Origin: a virus
Direction: 5' to 3' (one strand)
Length of the DNA: 39,868 nt
Virus record (IMG/VR): IMGVR_UViG_3300028802_000467
Coordinates: 1 to 39,868 of that record
The notes under the pieces are model-generated. The model saw nothing but the letters and a program-made list of their open reading frames with translations. It searched no databases and was not told where the DNA came from. Of the stretch, positions 5,837-13,943 are shown piece by piece. The position numbers and the translations under genes are program-made. The stretch's first letter is position 1. The number at the start of each line of letters is the position of its first letter.

Positions 5837-6253
5837 GTGGCCACCTCCAAGTTCAACCCTGACACCTGTCAGACCTTCGCCGAAGGGATCTTCGACGGGC
5901 TGACGATTGCCGAGGCCGCGAAGGCTGCCGGCATCGCGGCGAAGACCGCCAAGAACTGGTTGTCGCGCGGGCGCAAAGAGCTTCGAGACGGCGGCGGTCC
6001 GTACGCGGATTTCGTCCTCTCGATCGAGGAGGTGCGCCGCCAGGTCGAGGACCGCAAGGAGCCGATGAGCAAGGACGAGCTGAAGCTGGTCGTCTCCGAG
6101 ACGGCGAAGGCCGGTTCGGTCCAGGCGCAAAAGCTGTACTTCGAAATGTTGAAAGCGGAGAAGGGCAACGGAAACACCGGCGATCCGGACGATCCGTTCG
6201 CCGACCTCGATGGCGATGAGGTGGCCGCGGCCAGGGCCAAGCGTGCCGCTTAA
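5837..6253 (+). CDS. terS: Terminase small subunit
   Basis: A 138-aa protein starting at GTG 5837, with AAGGGG (5822-5827) upstream. The N-terminus holds a helix-turn-helix, LTIAEAAKAAGIAAKTAKNW (about 22-41), followed by a helical region and an acidic linker (DPDDPFADLDGDE). This is the standard build of phage terminase small subunits: DNA recognition by the HTH, oligomerisation by the central helices, and a C-terminal tail that contacts the large subunit. It lies between HNH endonuclease and large terminase and overlaps the latter. The DNA site it recognises cannot be read from the sequence. Confidence 0.85.
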   Translation: MATSKFNPDTCQTFAEGIFDGLTIAEAAKAAGIAAKTAKNWLSRGRKELRDGGGPYADFVLSIEEVRRQVEDRKEPMSKDELKLVVSETAKAGSVQAQKLYFEMLKAEKGNGNTGDPDDPFADLDGDEVAAARAKRAA

Positions 6254-7697
6254 GCCGTTCACCGTCGACCACTTCCGCGCCTACGCCCGGAACTGCGTGC
6301 TCGACAACGGCGACTACTGCGAGCCGCAGGAGTTCCAACTTCTCGCCGCCGAGGACCTCTTCGCCGGCCAGACGGAGGTCTGGCTGATCATCCCGGAGGG
6401 CAACGGCAAGACGACCTTCATGGGGCTCTTCGCCCTGTACCACGCGGCCTACACCCCGAACGCGATGTGCGTGATGGGCGCAGCGTCTCGCGATCAGTGC
6501 GGAGTGCTCCTCGGCCAGGCGGCCGGCTTCGTCCGCCGGACGCCCGGGCTCAACAAGCGCTTCCGGGTTTTCGAGGGATACCGCCGGATCAAATGCCTGC
6601 AGACCGACGGGGTCATCCAGGTCTTCGCCGCCGACGATCGAACGGGCGACGGGATCATCCCGAGCCTGGCGCTGCTCGACGAGCTTCACCGCCAGCGAGG
6701 GCTCCGTCTCTACCGCACCTGGCAGGGCAAGCTCGACAAGCGAAACGGCCAGCTGGCGGCCATCTCGACCGCCGGCGAACCGGGCTCGGAGTTCGAGGAG
6801 ATCCGCTCGAAGATGCGGACCGAGGCGGTCGAGGTGACTCGCTCGCCGGATGGCTGCTATGTGCGCGCCGCGAGCGCCGGCATGGTCCTGCACGATTACT
6901 CGGTCCCGGTCGAGGCCGACGTCGAGGACATGGAGGTCGTCAAGGCCGCCAACCCTCTCGAGCAGATCACGACCGCGAAGCTTCGGCGCAAGCGGGACAC
7001 GCCTTCGATGTCGGTGCAGCACTGGCGCCGCTTCGTCTGCAACCAGGCGGTGCGCGGCACCGACGCCGCCCACACCGAGGCCGAGTGGGATGCCGCCGGC
7101 ACCGACGATGTCATCCCGGAGGGCGAGCCGATCTGGGCGGGCCTCGACCTCGGTTGGAAGTACGACACGACGGCGATCGCCCCGCTCTGGATGCCCTCCT
7201 ACACCGAGCGGCTCTTCGGTCCTCCCAAGATCCTGGTGCCGCCCCGCGACGGCACGATGCTTCACCCGCACAAGATCCACAAGGCCTTCGAAGAGATCCA
7301 TGAACGCAACCCGATCGAGGTCGTGGTCATGGACACCAACCGCGGCGAGGAGATGGCGACCTGGCTGATGGAGGAGCTCGGCGTTCGAGTCTCGGAGCAT
7401 TCGAGCAAACCGGGTCCGATGGCGCTGGCCTATGAGCGCTGGATGGAGGCCTTGCGCGAGGGCTGGCTGAGGCACCCTCGCGACCCCGACTTCACTCGCC
7501 ACGTCCTCAACGCCGTCTCGCGGCTGTTGCCCGACGGCCGCTCCCGCTTCGATCGTTCCTCCAGCGCGAGGACGCCGGACATGCAGGACCGGCGCGTCTG
7601 GGACGCGCTCGACGCCGCCCACCGCGTCAACTCATCCGCCGCCGCCGAGCACCGCGCCGCGGTCGACCCCGACGCCTACCGAATCGACTTCCTATGA
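6243..7697 (+). CDS. terL: Terminase large subunit
   Basis: The packaging motor ATPase and nuclease. I prefer GTG 6243, where the conserved-looking sequence begins (VPLKPFTVDHFRAYAR); an upstream ATG at 6210 is also in frame. Walker A is PEGNGKTT (about 51-58), a deviant form with G-N-G-K-T. Walker B with catalytic Glu is LALLDELH. The nuclease half begins at WAGLDLGWKYDTTAI, with the first acidic residue, and continues with VVVMDTNRGEE. The AADDRTGDG segment precedes Walker B, as in actinophage and related terminases. It acts with the small subunit and docks on the portal encoded downstream. Its stop overlaps the next ATG. Confidence 0.96.
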   Translation: MPLKPFTVDHFRAYARNCVLDNGDYCEPQEFQLLAAEDLFAGQTEVWLIIPEGNGKTTFMGLFALYHAAYTPNAMCVMGAASRDQCGVLLGQAAGFVRRTPGLNKRFRVFEGYRRIKCLQTDGVIQVFAADDRTGDGIIPSLALLDELHRQRGLRLYRTWQGKLDKRNGQLAAISTAGEPGSEFEEIRSKMRTEAVEVTRSPDGCYVRAASAGMVLHDYSVPVEADVEDMEVVKAANPLEQITTAKLRRKRDTPSMSVQHWRRFVCNQAVRGTDAAHTEAEWDAAGTDDVIPEGEPIWAGLDLGWKYDTTAIAPLWMPSYTERLFGPPKILVPPRDGTMLHPHKIHKAFEEIHERNPIEVVVMDTNRGEEMATWLMEELGVRVSEHSSKPGPMALAYERWMEALREGWLRHPRDPDFTRHVLNAVSRLLPDGRSRFDRSSSARTPDMQDRRVWDALDAAHRVNSSAAAEHRAAVDPDAYRIDFL

Positions 7698-7996
7698 CCT
7701 ACGCCTTTCTCGCACTGACCATCCTCGTGATCGCCGCCAGCGCGGCGGTCGTCATCACCCTCGAGCGCCGCCGAGGAATCCGCCGGCATCTTCGCCGTTC
7801 GATCGTGATCCATACGGTCGATTCCCGGTCGCTGAAAGGCGTGCTGATCGGTGAATTCGCGGACACCATCGAGCTCGCCCACACCGAGTATCTGCACGGC
7901 GGCGAGGAGTCTCTGCTGGCCGGGACGATCCTGATCCCCCGTGATCAGATCGCCTTCGTCCAGGTGGTGCCGGCGGCGACCGGGGCCGTCGCTTGA
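7694..7996 (+). CDS. Small membrane-anchored protein between terminase and portal
   Basis: A 100-aa protein starting at ATG 7694, in ATGA overlap with the terminase stop. It begins with one hydrophobic helix, FLALTILVIAASAAVVITL (about 5-23), then a basic stretch, then a compact domain, SLKGVLIGEFADTIELAHTEY, ending in IPRDQIAFVQVV. Similar small proteins with an SLKGVL-x-x-x-AD motif sit between terminase and portal genes in several actinobacterial phages, as I recall; no function is established. The soluble part resembles a small beta-barrel (Sm-like or PRC-like). It could help dock packaging at the membrane, but that is speculation. Confidence 0.8.
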   Translation: MTYAFLALTILVIAASAAVVITLERRRGIRRHLRRSIVIHTVDSRSLKGVLIGEFADTIELAHTEYLHGGEESLLAGTILIPRDQIAFVQVVPAATGAVA

Positions 7997-9345
7997 GCCC
8001 CCTCACCCTGTACACCGCTGACGGCCAGGTCATCGTGGCCGAGGACGGCCCGCCGTGGCAGCACACCGACGAGGGGTTTAACACCTACCTATCGACGAAC
8101 TCGGTCCCGCTCGACCAGTGGGGCGCCGGCGTCAGCTTCGGCAAGCTCTACGAGACGCAGCCGTGGCTGGCGATCGTCATCAACAAACTGACCCGGCAGA
8201 TCTCGCGGCTGCCCCTGAAGGCCTACGAGCGGAACTCGCAGGGCGAACGGGCACGGCTGACTGAGGGGCCCCTGATCGACTCGATCTCCTCGCCGGAACC
8301 GCGCAAGGGCCCAATCGACTTCAAGCAGTGGGCGTCGTTCCCGACGATGCTGCACGGCAACAGTCTGATCGGCAAGCGCCGGCGTTCTGTCGGCGCCCCG
8401 CCCAGCGGCTACGAGTATTTCGACTGGCGGCAGGTCACGCCGCCGACCAAGGAGAAGCCCTTCTGGACGGTCGGGTTCGGGCGCGACCGGCGAATCCTCG
8501 AACTCGATGAGGTCGTGCATTTCGCCTGGCTCTCGACGAAGCTCGGTGGCTTGGGGATCTCCCCGCTGCAGCAGTTGGGGGTCACGATCCGAATCGAGAG
8601 TGCCGCCCAGCGCTACCAGGAGTGGAACTTCAAAAACTCGGTTCGGCCGTCCGGTGGGGTGAAAATGCCCGAGGGCGTGGTGCTCGACAAAGAGCTACGC
8701 GCCGAGATGCGCGCTGACCTGAACCGCGTCTACGCCGGGCCCGAGAACGCCGGGCGCCCCATCCTCTTGCCGGCCGGGATCGAGTGGCAGCCGATGGCCC
8801 AGACGACCGTCGAGGCCGAGCTGATCGAACAGCGCAAGCTCAACCGCGAGGAGTGCGCGGCGCTGTACGACCTCCAGCCGCCGATGATCGGCATCCTGGA
8901 GAAGGCGACGTTCAACAACGTCACCGAGTTGCACAAGATGCTCTACACCGACACGCTCGGTCCCTGGCTGGTCCTGGTCGAGGAGCAGTTCAAAGCGCAA
9001 GCGATCGACACCGAGCCCACGCTCAAGGACCAGTGGGTCGAGTTCGATCTTCGCGAGGTTCTCCGCGGCGACCCCGTGAAGGAGGCGGCCGCGATGAAGA
9101 CCGAACTGCAGGACGGCGTGCTGACGATCAACGAAGGTCGCGAGATCCTCAACCGCCCGCGGATCAAACACCCAAACGCCGACCGCCCGATGGTGCAGAC
9201 GAACAACATCAGCTTCCTCGGCGACGAGCCCCTCGAGCAGGAAGACGCGGACGCGCTCGAGACGAACATCGCCAAGGCGGTCAACCGCCTGGCCGCCGTC
9301 TCCCCGACCTTCGCAGCTGCGTTAAACGACGACCCAGAGGAGTAG
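7993..9345 (+). CDS. HK97-type portal protein
   Basis: A 450-aa portal protein starting at TTG 7993 (TTGA overlap with the previous stop). Recognisable segments are the QPWLAIVINKLTRQISRLPL N-terminal region, LHGNSLIGKRR, HFAWLSTKLGGLGISPL with its Gly/Ser-Pro-Leu motif, and a late PPMIGILEKATFNNV segment, all typical of the HK97 portal family. Twelve copies form the ring at the capsid vertex through which DNA enters and leaves. Length and position between terminase and protease are as expected. Confidence 0.95.
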   Translation: MSPLTLYTADGQVIVAEDGPPWQHTDEGFNTYLSTNSVPLDQWGAGVSFGKLYETQPWLAIVINKLTRQISRLPLKAYERNSQGERARLTEGPLIDSISSPEPRKGPIDFKQWASFPTMLHGNSLIGKRRRSVGAPPSGYEYFDWRQVTPPTKEKPFWTVGFGRDRRILELDEVVHFAWLSTKLGGLGISPLQQLGVTIRIESAAQRYQEWNFKNSVRPSGGVKMPEGVVLDKELRAEMRADLNRVYAGPENAGRPILLPAGIEWQPMAQTTVEAELIEQRKLNREECAALYDLQPPMIGILEKATFNNVTELHKMLYTDTLGPWLVLVEEQFKAQAIDTEPTLKDQWVEFDLREVLRGDPVKEAAAMKTELQDGVLTINEGREILNRPRIKHPNADRPMVQTNNISFLGDEPLEQEDADALETNIAKAVNRLAAVSPTFAAALNDDPEE

Positions 9346-9349
9346 AGCC

Positions 9350-9997
9350 TTGGAGACCAAGAGCTTCGCCGTGACCAACCTGAAGGCTCTCGGCGACTCT
9401 GAGCCCGACGGCACCTTCGAGGCGATCGTCGCCGTCTTCGGCAATGTCGACCGCTATGGCGACCGCGTCGAGTCCGGCGCCTTCGCCGAGTCGCTGAAGA
9501 AGGGCTTCCCGCCGATCGTCTGGTCGCACGACTGGCTGGAGCCGCCGATCGGCGTCTCGGTCGAAGCCAAGGAGGTGACCGAGGGCCTCTACATCAAGGG
9601 CCGCCTCTTCATTGAGGAGAACGATCTTGCCCGCAAGACCTACGCCGCGATGAAGAATGTCGGTGGCGACGGGCAGCCCCCGCTCAAGGAGTTCTCCTTC
9701 TCCTACGACATCGTCAACGGCGGCTGGGTGGTCGAGGACGAGGAGGAAATCTTCAGCCTTAAGGAGCTCGCCGTGATCGAGGTGGGCCCCTGCCTGAAGG
9801 GCGTCAACGAGGAGACCCGCCTGATCGGCGTGAAGTCCGAGGCCGATCAGCGCGAGCGCCCGCCGCGGCTACGGGAGAAGTCCGACCCGGAGCCCGACGA
9901 CGACAAAAAGACTGACGACGAGCTCGAGGCCGAGAAGGCCGAGGCTCGTTCCAAGGCGGTGGACCTGCTGACGGTCCCGCCGCCGCCTCTGGCCTAA
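9350..9997 (+). CDS. HK97-type prohead protease
   Basis: Starts at TTG 9350 behind GAGGAG (9337-9342). The fold signature of the U35 serine protease is present: a beta strand with GTFEAIVAVFGNVDRYGDRV, the catalytic His in WSHDW (His60), and a Ser in EFSFSYDI (Ser116 or Ser118), then LKELAVIEVGPC. It cleaves the capsid precursor, and probably itself, during head maturation. The C-terminal 50 residues are highly charged and probably disordered. It directly precedes the capsid gene, as usual. Confidence 0.93.
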   Translation: METKSFAVTNLKALGDSEPDGTFEAIVAVFGNVDRYGDRVESGAFAESLKKGFPPIVWSHDWLEPPIGVSVEAKEVTEGLYIKGRLFIEENDLARKTYAAMKNVGGDGQPPLKEFSFSYDIVNGGWVVEDEEEIFSLKELAVIEVGPCLKGVNEETRLIGVKSEADQRERPPRLREKSDPEPDDDKKTDDELEAEKAEARSKAVDLLTVPPPPLA

Positions 9998-10016
9998 CGG
10001 CCTCCAACACACACGT

Positions 10017-10031
10017 GCCCGCTTCGCGGGC
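10017..10031 (+). other. Short hairpin between protease and capsid genes
   Basis: GCCCGC-TTC-GCGGGC forms a six-base-pair stem with a three-base loop. No T-run follows, so it is more likely an mRNA-processing or stability element in front of the highly expressed capsid gene than a terminator. Confidence 0.5.
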
Positions 10032-10061
10032 GAATCGAACCCGCAGAAGGGAGCCGTACCC

Positions 10062-11399
10062 ATGCTCGAGGACAAACTGAAGGATCTGAAGAAGGCCATC
10101 GAGGTCAAAACCGAAGAGGTGCAGACCGCCTACAAGGCCTTCGACGAAAAGCGCAAGGAGCTGCAGAAGTCCGACGCCGACATCACCGATCCCAACAGCG
10201 AGGCGGTGAAAGCGGCCGACGAAGCGATGAAGCCCTACTCCGAGAAGTCGGAAGAGCTGGCGCGGCTGAAGGGCCAGTTCGAGCGGATCGCGATGATCGC
10301 CGCTGACGGCGGTGACCAGACGTTCGAAATCCGCCAGAAGAACGAATTGGACCGCCACCCGCAGGAGGCTCGCGAGACCCTCGGCCAGAAGGCGGCCCAG
10401 CACGAGCGCTACAAAGAGCTCGTCAAGTCCGGCGCCTTGGCAGCGGGGTCCGAACAAAAGTTCGGCCAGGTGCCGATCACCGAGCCGCTGGACCGCGAGC
10501 AGACGAAGTCGCTGCTGACCGGCCAGTCCGGGCCGGCCGGCGGGGTGCTCAACGTCCCGGAGCGGTTCCCGGGGGTGTACGACCTGCCGCAGCTGCCGCT
10601 GAGCGTGCTCGACCTGGTCACGCAGGGCGGGACCGATGAGAACGCGGTCGAATTCATCCGGATCCTCGCGCGGACCATCAACGCGAAAGAGGTCGCGGAG
10701 GCGGCGACGTCGGCCGACGTCGGCGGTGAAGTCACCACGGCGCTCGCGGGCGTGAAGCCGGAGTCCGGACTGACCTTCGACGAGCTGCTCGAGGGGGTGC
10801 GGACGATCGCCCACTGGATTCCGGCCACCCGGAACTCGTTGGCCGACGCGCCGTTCCTGCAGACGCTGGTCGACGCTGAGATGCAGGACGGAGTCCGGCG
10901 CCGCGCCGAGAGCCAGATCATCAAAGGCAACGGCACCGCACCCAACATCCGCGGCATCGAAAACACGGCGGGCATCGCGAGCCACGACCAGGAAGACATC
11001 GTGGCCGACACCCGGGCGGACGCGGTCCACCGCATCCTCACCCTGCTGGCGCTCGCCGGGTACAGCCCGACGGGCGTAGGGTTCAATCCTCTCGACTGGC
11101 AGGAGATCCGCCTGTCGAAGGACAAAAACGAAAACTACATCTGGGGCCCTCCGTCGATGGCGGGGCTGATGCAGATTTGGGGCGTGCCGGTCGTCTCCTC
11201 GGTCGCGTTCGCCGAGGACACGGCGATCGCCGGCGAGTGGGCACGCGCGCTGTTCCTGATCCGCGAGGGCATCAAGGTCCTGATCTCGGACTCCCACAAG
11301 GACTGGTTCACCCGCAACATCGTCGCGATCCTCGCGGAGATGCGGGCCGTCCTGATCGTCCCCCGCCCGCAGGCCTTCGGCGAGGTCAACTTCAAATAG
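10062..11399 (+). CDS. HK97-fold major capsid protein with N-terminal coiled-coil delta domain
   Basis: A 445-aa protein starting at ATG 10062 with GAAGGGAG upstream. Residues 1-75 are a charged coiled coil (DKLKDLKKAIEVKTEEVQ and so on), the delta or scaffold domain removed by the prohead protease. The rest has HK97 capsid features: VPERFPGVYDLPQ, a long central alpha/beta domain, FNPLDWQEIRLSKDKN, a WGVPVVSSVAFAED segment and the final FTRNIVAILAEMRAVLIV. A cleavage site near residue 120-145 is probable but cannot be fixed by eye. Its length and flanking genes are standard. Confidence 0.95.
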   Translation: MLEDKLKDLKKAIEVKTEEVQTAYKAFDEKRKELQKSDADITDPNSEAVKAADEAMKPYSEKSEELARLKGQFERIAMIAADGGDQTFEIRQKNELDRHPQEARETLGQKAAQHERYKELVKSGALAAGSEQKFGQVPITEPLDREQTKSLLTGQSGPAGGVLNVPERFPGVYDLPQLPLSVLDLVTQGGTDENAVEFIRILARTINAKEVAEAATSADVGGEVTTALAGVKPESGLTFDELLEGVRTIAHWIPATRNSLADAPFLQTLVDAEMQDGVRRRAESQIIKGNGTAPNIRGIENTAGIASHDQEDIVADTRADAVHRILTLLALAGYSPTGVGFNPLDWQEIRLSKDKNENYIWGPPSMAGLMQIWGVPVVSSVAFAEDTAIAGEWARALFLIREGIKVLISDSHKDWFTRNIVAILAEMRAVLIVPRPQAFGEVNFK

Positions 11400-11433
11400 G
11401 GCCTCTGAGGCCTCTGGAAAGGAGTTGATCTGA

Positions 11434-12075
11434 ATGAAGGTCAAGGACGGAAAAGTGGCGATCGCCAAGCGCGATCTCTTTGCCGAGATCCCCAACGGTT
11501 TCGGCCAGGAGATCAAGCAACTCGTCGCCCGCGAGGGACAGGAGGTGCCGCCGTCACTCGCCGAGTACGTCGATGAGGACGACGTCACCACTGAGTTGGC
11601 GAAAACCAGGTCACTGATCGGTAGCCGCAGCGGCGCCGAGCGACGGGCCGGGGTTGAGGCGGAGGTCGAGGAGCCGGCGCACGCCGACGTCCGCGCTGCC
11701 GCCGGCGTCACCGAGCCGGTCGAGTCAACCGAGTCGACGGCACCCGCCGGCGACGAGGAGCTCGCCGCGGAGAACGAGCAGCTGCGGGAGCAGCTGGCGG
11801 AGAAGGCTTCGAGCGAGGAGGCGGCCGAGAAGGCCGCGTCAACCGCTCAGGCCGAACTCGACGCCGAGAAGGAGCGATCCGCCGAGGCGATCAAAGAGGC
11901 CGAGGAAAAGGTCACCGCTGCCGAGCAGCGGGCCGACGACGCCGAGAAGGCCCGAGAGGGGGAGAACGTGAAGCCCAGCGACGCCGGGGCGTCAAAGGCC
12001 CAGACGGCTCCCGCCAAAGACAAGACCCGCAAATCCGCGCCGACGAAAGCGCGGAAAAGCGCCAAAAAGAAATAG
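11434..12075 (+). CDS. Hypothetical head-associated protein with coiled coil and basic tail
   Basis: A 213-aa protein starting at ATG 11434 with AAAGGAG at 11418-11424. The first 60 residues form a small folded segment. Residues about 105-175 are a strong Ala/Glu coiled coil (EELAAENEQLREQLAEKAS and onward), and the last 40 residues are Lys/Ala-rich (KSAPTKARKSAKKK), like a histone tail. The position just after the capsid gene is that of head decoration or head-tail joining proteins. A basic tail could bind packaged DNA. No specific family is recognised. Confidence 0.75.
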   Translation: MKVKDGKVAIAKRDLFAEIPNGFGQEIKQLVAREGQEVPPSLAEYVDEDDVTTELAKTRSLIGSRSGAERRAGVEAEVEEPAHADVRAAAGVTEPVESTESTAPAGDEELAAENEQLREQLAEKASSEEAAEKAASTAQAELDAEKERSAEAIKEAEEKVTAAEQRADDAEKAREGENVKPSDAGASKAQTAPAKDKTRKSAPTKARKSAKKK

Positions 12076-12149
12076 GGACGCTGCCGCGCCGGGCCTTAGC
12101 GGGCTCGGCGCCGGCGTGTGTTCTCGCGACCTCCTGAAGGAGCCACGTC

Positions 12150-12602
12150 GTGCCAGACGATCCTGTGCCCTCGTGGCGCCCCAGCGTTGAGGAAGTCGCC
12201 CGGGCGATCCGCTCGCGCACCTACACCGACGACGGACCCGGCGAGACCGAGGATCCGCTCGACGACGTCGTAGGCGGCGCGGTCGCCGGCACCTTCAACG
12301 AGGACACCCAGCCGACGGAGGACGTCGTCGAAGGGCATATCGACGACGCCTGTACCGACGTGCTCACTCACTTCGCCAGCGGCGTCGTTCCGGAGGACTC
12401 CGAGGCTGCCGCCCGCCGGGCCGCGACCCTCAAGGCCGCACTCGCCGTAGAGCTTGCCGCCTTCGACGGTACCGCGGCCAGCGACTCGCCCTACCTGCAG
12501 CTGCGCATCGACGCTGGCGAGGCAGTCAAGCGGCTGATCAACACCGCCCAGACCCGCGATCTCTTTGGTGAGCAGCGGGCCGAGCCGGAGGAGGAGGAAT
12601 GA
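12150..12602 (+). CDS. Putative head-tail connector/adaptor protein
   Basis: A 150-aa protein starting at GTG 12150 with AAGGAG just upstream. It starts WRPSVEEVARAIRSRT, contains helical segments with DDACTDVLTHFASGVVPEDS and ends with a Pro/Glu-rich acidic tail. Small helical proteins at this place in HK97-like genomes are connectors that extend the portal (gp6-like). The SVEEVARAIRSRT opening recalls actinophage adaptors. Family assignment rests on position and helical character rather than a diagnostic motif. The stop overlaps the next ATG. Confidence 0.65.
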   Translation: MPDDPVPSWRPSVEEVARAIRSRTYTDDGPGETEDPLDDVVGGAVAGTFNEDTQPTEDVVEGHIDDACTDVLTHFASGVVPEDSEAAARRAATLKAALAVELAAFDGTAASDSPYLQLRIDAGEAVKRLINTAQTRDLFGEQRAEPEEEE

Positions 12603-13105
12603 CGCCGACCGGCTTCGCCTTCCGATCCGGTCCCTACACCGAGCTCGACGTTGCTGGCATTGCGGCGGCGCGCGGCGACCTCGCCGGGATCTCACGCAGG
12701 GCGGAGGACATGCGTCCGGCGATGGTCGTCGTCCGCGAGATGCTCAAACAGGGGAACGAGGATGTCTTCGAGTCGAAGGGCGCGGCAATAGGCGAGCCGT
12801 GGCCGGAGTTGAACCCCAGCACGATCAAACGGAAGTCCCGAGAAGGGATCCCCTCTCTGTCCGACATTCTGGTCGCAGGCGGCGATCTCGAGGCCGCGGC
12901 CCACGGGGGCGCCGGTTCACGCGGAAGTGCTCGCCGTGCGAGCGCCAGCGCCGGGATCGGCAAGCCTGCCTGGTACGCCCGCTTCCATCTCTCCGGTGCC
13001 AGAGGCGGGCAGATGCCGCCCCGCCCACCCGTCGGTATCCCGGCCGACACCGAGGCCAGCTCGGTCATCGCGATCGAGCGCTACCTGATTCACGGAGGCT
13101 TCTAG
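12599..13105 (+). CDS. Phage virion morphogenesis / HK97 gp10-like protein
   Basis: A 168-aa protein starting at ATG 12599 (ATGA overlap). The layout fits the gpS/gp10-like tail-completion family: an N-terminal helix with RRAEDMRPAMVVVREMLKQG, the GEPWPELNPSTIKRK segment matching the usual W-x-x-L-x-x-x-T-x-x-x-K motif, then LSDILVAGGDLEAA, and the C-terminal HLSGARGGQMPPRPPVGIP with its proline-rich R-P-x-x-G ending. Such proteins finish the head-tail interface. The next gene starts on the last base of this stop. Confidence 0.82.
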   Translation: MTPTGFAFRSGPYTELDVAGIAAARGDLAGISRRAEDMRPAMVVVREMLKQGNEDVFESKGAAIGEPWPELNPSTIKRKSREGIPSLSDILVAGGDLEAAAHGGAGSRGSARRASASAGIGKPAWYARFHLSGARGGQMPPRPPVGIPADTEASSVIAIERYLIHGGF

Positions 13106-13716
13106 TGTCGATCATCGGGCGCCTCACGAGCGGCCTCGACGTCGAGCGCGCCACCCTGGTTGCGCTGCGCGATCGCCTCCCGAAATACCTGAAAGAGGCA
13201 GCCAAGCAGGCCTCGGTCAAACCGGAGGAAATCGCCGAGATCGAGGAGGTCAAGTCCTGGGCGGTGATCAGCGAGTACGACCGCTGGCCAGAGACCAACT
13301 TGCCGGCGATCATCATCGCCGCTCCCGGGCTTCGTGGCGAGCCGGTGAAGGGTGGCGACGGGTCCTATCGCGTCAAGTGGACCTTGGGGGTGAGCATCGT
13401 CGTCTCCGCTGCCACCGCCCCCAAGGCTCGTAAGTACGCCCAGATCTACGCCGCGGCGGTTCGTGGGGCGATCTTGCAAGCCCGGTCGATGGGGAAAGAC
13501 CTCCGAGTCTCGGACTGGATCGACGAGGTCTATGAGACCACCAAGCGCGAGGGGCGAAAGACCACCGTCGCCGCGACCGTCGTCTTCGTCGTCGACCAGA
13601 GCGATGTCGTCAACTGGCGCGGCGGTCCCGCCACCGACGAAGAGCTACCCGAAGTGATCCCTGAGGACTTCCCTGAAGTGACCGAAATCGACGTCGAGAG
13701 CGAGATCAAACCATGA
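13105..13716 (+). CDS. Putative tail terminator/completion protein
   Basis: A 203-aa protein. I start it at GTG 13105, six bases after a GGAGG ribosome site (13094-13098); the in-frame extension upstream only duplicates the previous gene and is Arg-rich nonsense. The strands WTLGVSIVVSAATAP and TTVAATVVFVVDQS alternate with helices, like tail terminator proteins, and the position between gp10-like protein and sheath matches. The C-terminus is acidic. There is no diagnostic motif, so the call is mainly positional. Confidence 0.65.
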   Translation: MSIIGRLTSGLDVERATLVALRDRLPKYLKEAAKQASVKPEEIAEIEEVKSWAVISEYDRWPETNLPAIIIAAPGLRGEPVKGGDGSYRVKWTLGVSIVVSAATAPKARKYAQIYAAAVRGAILQARSMGKDLRVSDWIDEVYETTKREGRKTTVAATVVFVVDQSDVVNWRGGPATDEELPEVIPEDFPEVTEIDVESEIKP

Positions 13717-13910
13717 CTTACCTCGTCACCAGCGACCACGTCGAGAGCCTCCGGGGCGGCCGCATGGTCGGACCCGGCGAGGTCGTCTCCGACGCCGTTG
13801 CAAAGGAAAACCAGCGACTGATCGACAGGGGGCGGCTCGTGAAGCAGGCCTCTACCCGCAAGTCGAGCGACAAGGGCGAGAGTTCCTCCGCCGCCGGCGA
13901 TACGAACTAA
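13713..13910 (+). CDS. Small hypothetical protein
   Basis: A 65-aa protein starting at ATG 13713 (ATGA overlap). The first 45 residues (YLVTSDHVESLRGGRMVGPGEVVSD) look like a small beta domain, followed by a Ser/Lys-rich tail. Short proteins of this kind often precede tail sheath genes. I recognise no function. The coupled start and its place inside the structural operon support expression. Confidence 0.7.
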   Translation: MTYLVTSDHVESLRGGRMVGPGEVVSDAVAKENQRLIDRGRLVKQASTRKSSDKGESSSAAGDTN

Positions 13911-13943
13911 ACCGCGGCAGCGCCGCAGAAGGAGGGGTCCACA

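Noticed and set aside
5853-7622. 589-codon antisense open frame over the terminase genes
   Set aside because: High-GC shadow of the terminase small and large subunits, which have clear motifs. Similar antisense frames over the capsid region (9804-11711) and the fibre region (24784-26613) were rejected for the same reason.
10017-10031. Hairpin before the capsid gene as intrinsic terminator
   Set aside because: No T-run follows the stem and the structural operon continues through it.
12565-13104. Upstream extension of the tail terminator-like gene
   Set aside because: The extension is Arg-rich, overlaps the gp10-like gene entirely, and a good ribosome site supports GTG 13105.
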